A stretch of 17,857 bases of DNA from an uncultured Clostridia bacterium (GCA_946056785.1 CAMGKS010000007.1:1-17857), one strand, 5' to 3'. Numbered from the stretch's first letter, positions 7,485 to 14,954 are shown. The notes: generated by a model not told the origin, from the letters alone. Translations and numbers: made by a program.

Positions 7485-8291
7485 CTAAGAAATAATACCT
7501 ATTGCGGCATTTTTAAGTGCAGCGTAGGCGTCGGGGTTAAAATAACTTATGATTGCAACGACGCCCATTCCGGCAATCATAGCAAGGGCGAGCGAAAAGT
7601 TTTCGAGCCATTTCTGATTGCAACGGGTAATGAGTATATCGAAAACGAACATCAGTCCGGCAGAAATCAAGACGGCAATAAGGTTGTAATAACTTGCAAC
7701 GTTTGTGGCGGCTCCCGTAAATTGACCGATTGCAACCGAGATGTAAGCTAAAACCATACCGACGAATACCGCTCCGAAAATCGAATCGTCTTTTCCCGTC
7801 GTTTTGGAAGCGAGAGTCAGCATTTTCGGTTGAAGGCGGCGGTAACAGAAGAGACAGAAAAGGGGCCCCCAAATTATGGCTACGGTCATAACTGCGGCAA
7901 TCGTAACAAACGTACTTGCATCGATATTTCCGATAATCGAAGCAATTCCGTTGCTCGAACCGGTAAATTGATTTGCAACCGTATCAACTACCAAAGTTTC
8001 ATATTGAAGTGCGCCGATTATAGAAAGCCTTATTGCAGGCAAGGCGATGCCGATAGCTCCGACAAGCGTGACTATTCCTATAAATATGCCGATAGACGGT
8101 AATATGGAAAACATAATCGAAGAAGAGACGACCTTTCTTAATTTGCCCATATCCATATTGATTTGTTTTGCTCTTCTTAACGATTTAACCAAATAAACGA
8201 TTGATTGAGTCAACACGAACGCAATAATAATACCGTATAATAAATACATCCACGGATTGTTTGTATCGACTGCTGAAATTGAAAACGACAC
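7485..8291 (-). CDS. DUF5058 family integral membrane protein
   Basis: A 268-residue protein with about six membrane helices and little soluble sequence. It fits my recollection of DUF5058 (uncharacterised): a first helix followed by a basic amphipathic segment (SLRRAKQINMDMGKLRK), then KVVSSSIMFSILPSIGIFIG, RLSIIGALQYETLV and a C-terminal helix bundle ending in GMGVVAIISYF. The start is GTG at 8291 with AGGA seven bases upstream; there is no nearby ATG in frame ahead of the first helix. It is the first gene of a minus-strand unit with a good promoter at 8329-8357. The partner membrane gene follows after 16 bases. Function unknown; a two-subunit transporter or channel is plausible from the pairing. 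The family assignment was made by eye. Confidence 0.75.
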   Translation of the reverse strand: MSFSISAVDTNNPWMYLLYGIIIAFVLTQSIVYLVKSLRRAKQINMDMGKLRKVVSSSIMFSILPSIGIFIGIVTLVGAIGIALPAIRLSIIGALQYETLVVDTVANQFTGSSNGIASIIGNIDASTFVTIAAVMTVAIIWGPLFCLFCYRRLQPKMLTLASKTTGKDDSIFGAVFVGMVLAYISVAIGQFTGAATNVASYYNLIAVLISAGLMFVFDILITRCNQKWLENFSLALAMIAGMGVVAIISYFNPDAYAALKNAAIGIIS

Positions 8292-8328
8292 TTTTTATTC
8301 CTATACCTTTGTATATAATTATAGAAAA

Positions 8329-8357
8329 ATTTTAACACACATATAAACATTATGCAA
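8329..8357 (-). promoter_or_regulatory. Sigma-A promoter of the DUF5058 unit
   Basis: On the minus strand TTGCAT (8357-8352), a 17-base spacer ending TGT, and TAAAAT (8334-8329), an extended -10. The GTG start is 38 bases downstream. A second TATAAT lies at 8323-8318 but without a good -35. Confidence 0.7.
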
Positions 8358-8530
8358 TTATAAATTTGCATAGCAAACAATTTGTCGCGTTTTGTTTTTA
8401 ACGTGCGTATTTAAAGCTATCGCCTTTTTTAAACGTTACAAAAAGATATTTATTAAAGACGTTTTAACCGATAAAGTCGTATAGATTCGGCATAATTTTC
8501 GATAACTGTTTCAAATTGTCTTGCAATCGT

Positions 8531-8558
8531 TTGCTTAATACAAAGTTTGTGATAAAAT
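8531..8558 (+). promoter_or_regulatory. Sigma-A promoter of folC
   Basis: TTGCTT (8531-8536), a 16-base spacer ending TTTGTGA, and TAAAAT (8553-8558), with an extended TGn element. The folC ATG is only 16 bases from the -10, so the leader would be under ten bases long; the ribosome site GCGAGGCAG sits in that leader. Confidence 0.65.
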
Positions 8559-8573
8559 AGTAGCGAGGCAGTT

Positions 8574-9827
8574 ATGAATTACAATGAAGCGGTAGAATAT
8601 ATAACTAAAAAAAGCAAATTCGGAAGCAAATATGGTCTCGATACGATGCGTAAACTTCTCGATAAATTGGGAAATCCCGAAAAAGAACTTCAATTTGTTC
8701 ACATAGCGGGTACTAACGGAAAAGGGTCTACGCTTGCATATTTGTCCTCAATTTTGCGGTGCGCAGATTATAAAGTGGGAAGTTACGCTTCGCCTTCCGT
8801 GTTTTCATACAACGAGAGATTTATGATTAACGGCAATAATATTGAAAACGACGAGCTTGCCGAATTGTTCGGAGTCGTTAAAAAAGCTGCGGACGAATTA
8901 TCCGAATGCGGAATAGAACCAACGGCTTTCGAGATAGAAACCGCCGTGGCGTTTATGTATTTTTTTAAAAATCGTTGCGACTTGTGCGTGATAGAAACAG
9001 GGTTAGGCGGAAGGCTTGACGCAACAAACGTAATAAAAAACAAACTGCTTGCAGTGATAACCGAAATAGGGTTTGACCATATGCAGATTTTAGGCAATTC
9101 TTTAGAGCAAATTGCAAAAGAGAAATTAGCTATCGCCGACGGTTGCCCGCTTTGTACGGTTATGCAAAAGAAAGAGATAATGCCGCTATTTGTAAATCAT
9201 CTCATGACGTACTTTGCAACGGGTTTTAAAGGAAAAGAGTATTCTCTTGACGGGCAACTGTTCGAGTTCGAAAACGAAGACTATTTCATAAGACTTATCG
9301 GCGACCATCAGATTCAGAACGCATCGCTTGCCGTACTTGCCGCAAAAGTACTAAATGACAACGGAGTGTTTATAAGTAAAGACGCAATACACCGCGGACT
9401 TATAGAGACCGTCTGGCACGGAAGATTCGAAGTGTTTAAACGCGGCGGCAACGTTTTTGTGCTTGACGGAGCTCATAACGCCGACGGAGCCGTTGCCCTT
9501 TCAGAAACCGTTAAAAAATATTTTAAAAACGAAAAAGTGGGCGGTGTGGTTGCAACTTTTGCCGATAAAGACTACGTCACAACCGTTAAAACCTTTGCAA
9601 CGTGTTTTGACGAGATAACGGCCATAAATGCCGAAGGCGACAGGGCGTTGGATAAAGTAAAACTGTATGAAACTGCAAAAGATTATTGTCATGCCTCGAT
9701 AGGCGATAGCCTTGAAGGAAGCATATTAAATATGGCAAAGAAATACAAAACGGTCGTGGTATGCGGAACGCTTTCTGTGTTACGCAATGCAAGGAGTGTG
9801 ATTGAAAACTATGATGGACAAAAATAA
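8574..9827 (+). CDS. folC: Bifunctional dihydrofolate synthase / folylpolyglutamate synthase
   Basis: It attaches glutamate to dihydropteroate and extends the polyglutamate chain of folates, using ATP, in the cytosol. Mur-ligase fold motifs are in order: P-loop AGTNGKGST (45-53), SPSVFSYNERFMING (73-87), IETGLGGRLDATNV (140-153), IGFDHMQILG (165-174), the EK pair of AKEKLAI (183-184) where the family has its modified lysine, GDHQIQNA (243-250), WHGRFE (281-286), LDGAHN (297-302) and a C-terminal CGTLSVLRNA (397-406). The length of 417 is normal. Because folP and folE lie next to it and the organism appears to make dihydropteroate, the dihydrofolate synthase activity is expected, but bifunctionality is inferred. 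Its 3' end overlaps folE. Confidence 0.95.
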   Translation: MNYNEAVEYITKKSKFGSKYGLDTMRKLLDKLGNPEKELQFVHIAGTNGKGSTLAYLSSILRCADYKVGSYASPSVFSYNERFMINGNNIENDELAELFGVVKKAADELSECGIEPTAFEIETAVAFMYFFKNRCDLCVIETGLGGRLDATNVIKNKLLAVITEIGFDHMQILGNSLEQIAKEKLAIADGCPLCTVMQKKEIMPLFVNHLMTYFATGFKGKEYSLDGQLFEFENEDYFIRLIGDHQIQNASLAVLAAKVLNDNGVFISKDAIHRGLIETVWHGRFEVFKRGGNVFVLDGAHNADGAVALSETVKKYFKNEKVGGVVATFADKDYVTTVKTFATCFDEITAINAEGDRALDKVKLYETAKDYCHASIGDSLEGSILNMAKKYKTVVVCGTLSVLRNARSVIENYDGQK

Positions 9828-10362
9828 AATAGAGAAAGCTGTCAAAATGCTTATTGAAGCAATAGGCGAAGATATAAACCGTGAAGGTCTTAAAGAAACT
9901 CCCGAACGAGTAGCGAGGGCGTATGAAGAAATCCTTTCCGGTTACGGGCAGAATGCGGACGTGCCGCTTTCTAAAACTTTCGATTCTCCGAGCGGCGAAC
10001 TCGTTTTGGAAAAAGATATAACTTTTTCTTCGACTTGCGAACATCATCTTATGCCGTTTTTCGGCAAGATTGCAATAGCTTATATTCCAAACGGAAAAGT
10101 CGTAGGTTTGTCAAAACTTGCCCGTACCGTTGAGATATATGCAAAAAGGTTACAGCTTCAGGAGAGAATGACCGACCAGATCTGTGAGGCGGTTTATAGA
10201 AATCTCAATGCTAAGGGGGTTATGGTGGTTTGCGAAGGAGAACATACCTGCATGACCTCGAGAGGTATCAAAAAAGCGGGAACGAAAGTTATGACGTATT
10301 CTATCAGAGGAGATATCCCGAACGATTTGAAAAATACGGTTTTAGCTTTGGTTGTCAAATAA
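9802..10362 (+). CDS. folE: GTP cyclohydrolase I
   Basis: It converts GTP to 7,8-dihydroneopterin triphosphate, the first step of folate synthesis; the enzyme is a homodecamer with zinc. Counting from the TTG start, the zinc ligands are C79 and H82 in TCEHHLMPFFGK and C150 in HTCMTSRGIKKAG. ETPERVARAY (32-41), GLSKLARTVEIYAKRLQLQERMT (102-124) and the MTYSIRG end region are family signatures, and the length of 186 is normal. The start is uncertain: TTG at 9802 has AAGGAG exactly five bases upstream, while ATG at 9811 and 9814 are 14-17 bases from it. I chose TTG on spacing. The gene overlaps the folC 3' end by 26 bases, suggesting translational coupling. Confidence 0.95.
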   Translation: MKTMMDKNKIEKAVKMLIEAIGEDINREGLKETPERVARAYEEILSGYGQNADVPLSKTFDSPSGELVLEKDITFSSTCEHHLMPFFGKIAIAYIPNGKVVGLSKLARTVEIYAKRLQLQERMTDQICEAVYRNLNAKGVMVVCEGEHTCMTSRGIKKAGTKVMTYSIRGDIPNDLKNTVLALVVK

Positions 10363-10363
10363 T

Positions 10364-10553
10364 CTTTTGCTTTAATTTATTGCGGTTTTAATTTTAATAT
10401 CTGAACGTAAATGAATTGACGTTAATAATAAAACAAATCAACTGATGAGCAATAGTATTTGATTTAACGGCTAAGCTTTTGTTTTAATTTATTGCGGTTT
10501 TAATTTTAATATCTGAACGTTATGAATCGACGTCAATAATAAAACAAATCAAC
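10364..10553 (+). repeat. 78-79-bp direct duplication in the folE-folP gap
   Basis: Copy 1 is 10364-10442 and copy 2 is 10476-10553, separated by 33 bases. They share long exact runs (TTTAATTTATTGCGG, then TTTTAATTTTAATATCTGAACG, and ATAATAAAACAAATCAAC) and differ at a few bases and one deletion around AACGTAAATGAATTGACGTT versus AACGTTATGAATCGACGTC. Copy 1 contains AACGT/ACGTT as a possible small hairpin. This fills most of the 286-base gap. No ORF or U-tract terminator is visible. Confidence 0.85.
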
Positions 10554-10571
10554 CAAATGAGTTAATAAAAC

Positions 10572-10599
10572 TTGAATAATAACGTTGCCGTTTTAAAAT
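10572..10599 (+). promoter_or_regulatory. Possible internal promoter for folP-folBK
   Basis: TTGAAT (10572-10577), a 16-base spacer and TAAAAT (10594-10599), 50 bases before the folP ATG. No terminator separates folE from folP, so folP could be transcribed both from here and from the folC promoter. Confidence 0.45.
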
Positions 10600-10648
10600 T
10601 TACTTACGGTAAGCAATGCAATAAACGGAAAATTTTCAGGAGCGAAAA

Positions 10649-11431
10649 ATGGTAATTAAGGGAATAGATTTTTCAAAAGGCTCGCATATAATGGCGATTG
10701 TGAATCTCACGCCGGACAGTTTATTTGCCGGTAGCAGAGTGAAAAACGAGGACGTAATTGACGTTATCGATAAAGCGATAAGAAACGGAGCGGAAATAAT
10801 AGATATAGGCGCTATGTCGTCGAGACCGGGGCATGAAGTTGTTTCTGCCGAAGAGGAGATAAGAAGGTTGGCTCCGCTCAAAGAAATTGTTGAAAAATTC
10901 GATATTCCCATTTCGGTTGATACCGATAAACCCGAAGTGGCAAGATATGCTCTCGGTTGTGGGGCGGATATGATAAACGATATATGGGGGCTTATGCATA
11001 AAGGTATGGCGGAAGTCGTCGCTGAGTACGACGCAAACGTATGCATTATGCACAATCAAAACGGCGTCGAATACAACAATTTGTTTGAAGATATCGACGA
11101 TTTTTTTGAAAGGCAGCTTGACGTAGCTTTGAAAGCGGGGATAAGCAAAAGCAAAATTTGTCTTGACGCGGGGATAGGCTTCGGCAAGACAAAAGAACAG
11201 AATTTCGAGGTTATGAACGGTTATGAGCATTTTGCGAAATTCGGATATCCGCTTTTAATAGGCGTATCGAGAAAATCTATGTTCGGCGGAAACGTGGAGG
11301 ACAGGTTGGAGCCGACTTTGAGAGCCACCGAACTCGCAGTGGAAAAGGGAATAAATATCATACGTATTCACGACGTTGCCGAAAACGTTATGGCAAAGGA
11401 GAAAGCAGTTGCAAGATTGCATAATAATTAA
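10649..11431 (+). CDS. folP: Dihydropteroate synthase (divergent motifs)
   Basis: It condenses 6-hydroxymethyl-7,8-dihydropterin pyrophosphate with p-aminobenzoate; the family is the sulfonamide target. The TIM-barrel motifs are present in order but several deviate: IMAIVNLTPDSLFAGSR (14-30; usual NVTPDSFSDGG), DIGAMSSRPG (52-61; usual DIGGESTRPG), SVDTDKPEVA (89-98), MINDIWG (108-114), CIMHNQN (132-138; usual MHMRG-like) and LDAGIGFGKT (172-181; usual DPGIGFGKT). Key polar positions remain: N19, R59, D91, N110, D111, D173, K209 of GVSRKSM, and R239/H241 of IRIHDV. Length 260 is normal. The ATG follows CAGGAG with six bases between. The next gene, folBK, begins inside its last codons. Identity is well supported by motifs and by neighbours. 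Confidence 0.93.
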   Translation: MVIKGIDFSKGSHIMAIVNLTPDSLFAGSRVKNEDVIDVIDKAIRNGAEIIDIGAMSSRPGHEVVSAEEEIRRLAPLKEIVEKFDIPISVDTDKPEVARYALGCGADMINDIWGLMHKGMAEVVAEYDANVCIMHNQNGVEYNNLFEDIDDFFERQLDVALKAGISKSKICLDAGIGFGKTKEQNFEVMNGYEHFAKFGYPLLIGVSRKSMFGGNVEDRLEPTLRATELAVEKGINIIRIHDVAENVMAKEKAVARLHNN

Positions 11432-12233
11432 AGGAATTGAAATTTTTGCAAAGCATGGTTGTTTTGCGTTTGAAAAGGAAAGGGAACAGAGATTTACCGT
11501 TTCCGTTCGTCTTTACGGAGATTTTAAAGACGCAATAAAGGGCGACGATTTGTCAAATACGGTCGATTACGGCGAGGCGGCGGAACTTATCAGCGAATTT
11601 ACAAAAAACAATACGTTTAATTTAATTGAAAAGTTAGGTTATGAAATTGCACGCATGATAAGCGCTAAATATCCGTTTTTAGAAAAAATCGAAGTAAAAG
11701 TGTCCAAACCTGACGCTCCGATGTCCGTTAAAGTTTCCGACGTTGCGTTTTGTACCGCTTTAGAAAGCCATACTGCTTATCTTTCAATCGGCAGCAGCGA
11801 AGGCAATAAAAGCGCCTATCTTGATTTTGCGGTGAGCGAGCTGAAAAAACTTGGAAAAATTAAAAAAATCTCATCGAAATACGTGACCGAACCTTACGGC
11901 GGAGTTGCCGAAAACGATTTTTTAAACGCCGCAGTTGAATTTAAATGTTTTTTAAATCCGAGCGAGTTGTTAGATCGCATACATGAAATAGAAGCAAAAG
12001 CAGACAGAAAACGTGAAATTAAGTGGGCGGACAGAACGCTCGATATCGACGTGATTTCTTACGACGATTTGGTTTTAGACACAAAAAAGATTACTTTGCC
12101 GCATCCCGATTATTTTAACAGAGAATTCGTTTTGACTCCGCTATATGAAATCGCTCCTGACTTTGTTTGCCCGAAAACGAAAAAAAACATAAAGCAAATG
12201 ATTGAAGAACTGAATTTAAAATCGCCGCTGTGA
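11409..12233 (+). CDS. folBK: Fused dihydroneopterin aldolase (FolB) - HPPK (FolK)
   Basis: One chain of 274 residues would carry two consecutive folate steps: dihydroneopterin to 6-hydroxymethyl-dihydropterin (FolB, ~1-118) and its pyrophosphorylation (FolK, ~120-265). The longest frame runs back to TTG at 11376, but TTG at 11409 has AAGGAG seven bases upstream. With that start the FolB residues fall at E22, Y54 (VDYGE), E74 (NLIEKLG) and K100 (VKVSKPD), matching the numbering I recall for single-domain FolB active-site residues. The FolK half shows YLSIGSSEGNK, EPYGGVAENDFLNA, ADRTLDIDVISYD (metal aspartates ~212 and 214) and LPHPDYFNREFVLTPLYEIAP. It overlaps the folP end by 23 bases, so coupling is likely. 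FolB-FolK fusions are known in other bacteria, for example streptococcal SulD. Confidence 0.92.
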   Translation: MQDCIIIKGIEIFAKHGCFAFEKEREQRFTVSVRLYGDFKDAIKGDDLSNTVDYGEAAELISEFTKNNTFNLIEKLGYEIARMISAKYPFLEKIEVKVSKPDAPMSVKVSDVAFCTALESHTAYLSIGSSEGNKSAYLDFAVSELKKLGKIKKISSKYVTEPYGGVAENDFLNAAVEFKCFLNPSELLDRIHEIEAKADRKREIKWADRTLDIDVISYDDLVLDTKKITLPHPDYFNREFVLTPLYEIAPDFVCPKTKKNIKQMIEELNLKSPL

Positions 12234-12306
12234 GAATTTTGCTTTAAAAGCGGTAACGTCTTATGCGTTAATTTCAGCATATTTATCACGTTCAAATTTA
12301 ATTAAT

Positions 12307-12344
12307 AAAAATCATGCTGATTAAAAGCGTGATTTTTTATTTTA
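12307..12344 (+). terminator. Terminator of the folate block
   Basis: AAAAATCATGCT, loop GATTAAA, AGCGTGATTTTTTATTTT: an 11-12-bp stem with one G-T wobble, followed by T-runs, 73 bases after the folBK stop. It is the only clear terminator after folC, which suggests the four fol genes form one unit. Confidence 0.85.
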
Positions 12345-12364
12345 CGATTTTTTATTGTTACATA

Positions 12365-12393
12365 TTGAAAACTAGATTGCAGTGTGATATACT
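12365..12393 (+). promoter_or_regulatory. Sigma-A promoter of the YxjI-like gene
   Basis: TTGAAA (12365-12370), 17-base spacer ending TGTGA, TATACT (12388-12393), 30 bases before the ATG. AGGAGG at 12411-12416 is a near-perfect ribosome site seven bases from the start, so strong expression is expected. Confidence 0.8.
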
Positions 12394-12423
12394 GAACGCA
12401 TAGGTTTCTTAGGAGGAGAGAAT

Positions 12424-12957
12424 ATGGAACTTTATATCAAACAAAAATTCTGGTCAGTACTTGAAAACTATTCGATTGTCGACGAACATGACACCGTTCA
12501 GTTTTATGTAAAAGGTCAATTAAGTTTTCTTCATAAAAGATTTATCGTGTCAGACGCACAGCAAGTTCCGATGTTTACGATGGTTTCAAGAATTTCGCTT
12601 CTATTCCGTAAATACGATATACAAGAAAATAATGGTTCGGAAAACAGCTTGGGCGACGTCATCGGACGTTTCAGAGAAGGTTTCCATCTGCCGTTCAGAC
12701 GTAGGGCATATTTGAAATATTTTGACGAAAACGGCGTGGAACACGAACTCAGAGTAACCGGCAGCTTTATCGGATTTAACTGGAAAATCAAAGATAAGTC
12801 GCTTCCGAAGGGGGATAGAACCGTCGCTACGGTAGAGAAAAAAGTTTTTAAAATCGCAGATACGTATAGACTCAAAATTATCAATAATTCCGTTCCGGCA
12901 AAATATTTGCTTGCAATCGGCATTTTGATAGATACGATGCATCATCAAAGCCATTAA
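12424..12957 (+). CDS. LURP-one-related / YxjI family protein
   Basis: A 177-residue cytosolic protein of the tubby-like LURP-one/YxjI family, whose bacterial function is not established. Support: the opening MELYIKQKFWSVLENYSIVDE with the family's KQK pattern, alternating beta-strand segments (FYVKGQLSFLHKRFIVSDA, FTMVSRISLLFRKYDIQE, RVTGSFIGFNWKI), the late VATVEKKVFKIADTYRLKI and a hydrophobic C-terminal helix (YLLAIGILIDTM, ~160-171) as in the tubby fold. The length is typical. An insertion with basic residues, FHLPFRRRAYLKYF (~87-100), is slightly unusual. It is monocistronic, with a strong promoter, excellent ribosome site and own terminator. Family assignment is by eye and by overall pattern. 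Confidence 0.8.
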   Translation: MELYIKQKFWSVLENYSIVDEHDTVQFYVKGQLSFLHKRFIVSDAQQVPMFTMVSRISLLFRKYDIQENNGSENSLGDVIGRFREGFHLPFRRRAYLKYFDENGVEHELRVTGSFIGFNWKIKDKSLPKGDRTVATVEKKVFKIADTYRLKIINNSVPAKYLLAIGILIDTMHHQSH

Positions 12958-13016
12958 TAATAAGCGTTTCGATACGGCGAGGACAGCATTTTTTTGCGAA
13001 CGCTAAATCAAACGAC

Positions 13017-13050
13017 AAAAACAATCCGACTTAACCGGATTGTTTTTATT
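13017..13050 (+). terminator. Terminator of the YxjI-like gene
   Basis: AAAAACAATCCG, loop of seven bases, CGGATTGTTTTTATT: a perfect 12-bp stem plus T-run, 60 bases after the stop. The A-run on the left means it could also work on the minus strand. Confidence 0.88.
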
Positions 13051-13100
13051 ATTTCCGCTTTGTTTTATTTTTTAATTTTAGCTTATAAAAGTTCATTTCG

Positions 13101-13129
13101 TTGACAAAGATTTTTAGTGGTGATAGACT
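13101..13129 (+). promoter_or_regulatory. Sigma-A promoter of the transketolase operon
   Basis: A consensus TTGACA (13101-13106), 17-base spacer ending GGTGA, and TAGACT (13124-13129). Its position proves useful: the longest possible start of the next gene (GTG 13117) lies inside this promoter, so the gene must begin downstream, at ATG 13153. Confidence 0.8.
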
Positions 13130-13152
13130 TAAAACAACTAAAGAGGTATACT

Positions 13153-13962
13153 ATGGATTTACAAGAGATATGCAAAGAAATACGCATAGACACGCTCAAA
13201 TGCATCGGCTCGATAGGCGTAGGGCATATCGGCGGAAGTTTGTCGATTGTCGAAATTTTAGCGAGTCTATATTTTAAGCATATGAATATCGACCCTTCTA
13301 ATCCTAAGATGGAAGGCAGAGACAGACTTATCGTTTCAAAAGGCCATGCGGGACCTGCCGTTTACGCGGCACTTGCCAACCGCGGATATTTCAGCAAAGA
13401 TTTGCTTTTGACGCTCAATAAATCAGGCACTCTTCTTCCTAGCCATTGCGATATGAATAAAACTTCGGGTATAGATATGACTACGGGAAGTCTCGGTCAA
13501 GGTTTTTCGTGTGCCGTCGGCGTTGCTTTGGGAAGTCGTCTTAAAGGCGATGGCGCAACGATTTATACCATAATCGGTGACGGCGAGAGTCAGGAAGGAC
13601 AGATATGGGAAGCCGCTATGTATGCCGCTCATGCAAAGCTTGGCAATCTCATTGCCTTTACCGATTATAACAGAATGCAGATTGACGGAAACACCGACGA
13701 TATCAATTCGTTAGAACCTTTGGACAAAAAATGGGAAAGCTTTAATTGGAATACGATTGTAATCGACGGCCACGACTTAAAGCAAATCGACGAAGCGATT
13801 AAAAATGCAAAGAGTCAGGATAAACCTACGATGATTATTGCAAAGACAATAAAGGGTAAGGGCGTAAAGAGCATTGAAGAAAAAGGCTTTGCTTGCCATA
13901 GTCTTTCTTTGAATGAAGAAACCGTAAAAGCGGCAATCGATGAAATAAGGAGGGCTAAATAA
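13153..13962 (+). CDS. tktA: Transketolase, N-terminal (TPP-binding) subunit
   Basis: The first half of a split transketolase (269 residues) that binds the pyrophosphate of thiamine diphosphate. The TPP motif runs from GDGESQEGQIWE (142-153) to N173 in AFTDYNRMQIDG. Also typical are GVGHIGGSLSIVEIL (22-36), RDRLIVSKGHAGPAVYAAL (56-74), MTTGSLGQG (109-117) and AKTIKGKGV (230-238). The start is ATG 13153, six bases after AGAGG; upstream in-frame GTG 13117 lies within the promoter. The last base of its stop codon is the first base of the C-subunit start (TAATG). The pathway is the non-oxidative pentose phosphate branch. Related TPP enzymes could be confused with it, but the split arrangement and motifs fit transketolase best. 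Confidence 0.93.
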   Translation: MDLQEICKEIRIDTLKCIGSIGVGHIGGSLSIVEILASLYFKHMNIDPSNPKMEGRDRLIVSKGHAGPAVYAALANRGYFSKDLLLTLNKSGTLLPSHCDMNKTSGIDMTTGSLGQGFSCAVGVALGSRLKGDGATIYTIIGDGESQEGQIWEAAMYAAHAKLGNLIAFTDYNRMQIDGNTDDINSLEPLDKKWESFNWNTIVIDGHDLKQIDEAIKNAKSQDKPTMIIAKTIKGKGVKSIEEKGFACHSLSLNEETVKAAIDEIRRAK

Positions 13963-14891
13963 TGGAAATGCGTGAAGCTTTTATCGGCGGTCTTTTGGAA
14001 GCTATGAAAAAAGACGACAAAATCGTTGTTCTTGACGCCGATCTTGCAAATTGCATAAAATCTGCTCCGATTCATAAAGCCTTTCCCGAACGCGCTTTCA
14101 ACGTCGGCATTGCAGAACAAAATATGATTTCTATTGCGGCAGGACTCAGCAGTTACGGCTTTAAACCGTTTGTATCGTCCTTTTCGCCGTTTGCTACAAG
14201 ACGTGTTTGCGATCAGATTACGTTGTCCTGTCTTTATTCTAAACAGAACGTAAAGATTGTCGGCACCGATCCGGGAATAAGCGCGGAAATTAACGGCGGA
14301 ACTCATATGGGTATGGACGATATCGGAACGCTCCGTTCCGTCGCCGACATAGTTATTTTCGAACCGGTTGACGAAGTGCAACTTAAAGCGGCATTGCCTG
14401 CGATAATTGACTATAACGGAACCATGTATATAAGACTTTTCAGAAAAACGCTTGAAAACGTGTTCGATGAAAACAGTTATAAATTCGACCTTTTCAAAGC
14501 GGACGTCATTCAGGAAGGAAAAGATATCACAATCTGTTGCAGCGGAATTATGGTTCAGGAAACCATGAAAGCCAACGAAATTTTAAAAAGCGAAGGAATT
14601 TCCGCTGAGATTATAAACGTTCATACAATTAAGCCAATCGACTCCGAAACAATCGTAAACAGTGCTAAAAAGACAGGGCTTGTGTTAACTTGTGAAAACC
14701 ACGAAATAATCGGTGGACTTTACAGTGCCGTAAGCGAAGTGCTTTCAAAAAATTATCCGACGAAGATGGACGCAATCGGCGTTCCGAATTGTTTTGGCGA
14801 AGTGGGCAAAATGCCGTATTTAAAAGAAATCTACAAAATGAGAGCGGAAGATATCGTTTCGAAAGTAAAAGAAATGATTAAAAATAAATAA
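13962..14891 (+). CDS. tktB: Transketolase, C-terminal (pyrimidine-binding) subunit
   Basis: The second half of the split enzyme, 309 residues. It supplies the conserved glutamate that activates the thiamine ring: E52 in FNVGIAEQNMISIAAGLS (46-63). Further matches are the start MREAFIGGLLEAM, VLDADLANCIKSAPI, FEPVDEVQLKAAL, MYIRLFRK, and the transketolase C-domain features HTIKPID and CENHEIIGGLYSAV. The ATG is preceded by AGGAGG (in ATAAGGAGGGCT), and the gene overlaps the N-subunit stop by one base, so translation should be coupled at equal dose. The active site forms between the two chains, so both are required. A perfect palindromic terminator follows 38 bases after the stop. Confidence 0.93.
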   Translation: MEMREAFIGGLLEAMKKDDKIVVLDADLANCIKSAPIHKAFPERAFNVGIAEQNMISIAAGLSSYGFKPFVSSFSPFATRRVCDQITLSCLYSKQNVKIVGTDPGISAEINGGTHMGMDDIGTLRSVADIVIFEPVDEVQLKAALPAIIDYNGTMYIRLFRKTLENVFDENSYKFDLFKADVIQEGKDITICCSGIMVQETMKANEILKSEGISAEIINVHTIKPIDSETIVNSAKKTGLVLTCENHEIIGGLYSAVSEVLSKNYPTKMDAIGVPNCFGEVGKMPYLKEIYKMRAEDIVSKVKEMIKNK

Positions 14892-14928
14892 CGGTTTTGT
14901 AAAACATATTTATAATTGCAATAAAAGA

Positions 14929-14954
14929 ACGGCGTTTTAAACGCCGTTTTTTTG
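14929..14954. terminator. Bidirectional terminator (transketolase / dnaI)
   Basis: AACGGCGTTT, one T, AAACGCCGTT form a perfect 10-bp palindrome followed by TTTTT on the plus strand; on the minus strand TTCTTTTATT follows. It lies between convergent genes. It is close behind the transketolase stop but 300 bases from the dnaI stop. Confidence 0.88.

Noticed and set aside
7537..7872. Minus-strand frame of about 111 codons inside the DUF5058 gene
   Set aside because: Arg/Cys-rich out-of-frame shadow of a clearly coding membrane protein.
11376..11408. TTG start extending the FolB-FolK fusion by 11 residues
   Set aside because: No ribosome site precedes it, the extra residues are antisense-like codons inside folP, and the shorter start places E22, Y54 and K100 as in single-domain FolB.
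12960..13010. Hairpin AGCGTTTCG ... CGAACGCT after the YxjI-like gene
   Set aside because: One bulge, a loop of about 26 bases and no following T-run; the real terminator is at 13017-13050.
13117..13152. GTG start extending the transketolase N-subunit by 12 residues
   Set aside because: It lies between the -35 and -10 of a consensus promoter; ATG 13153 has AGAGG at the proper distance.
13815..14381. Minus-strand 188-codon open frame across the transketolase junction
   Set aside because: It is antisense to two intact, motif-bearing subunits and has no ribosome site or family resemblance.
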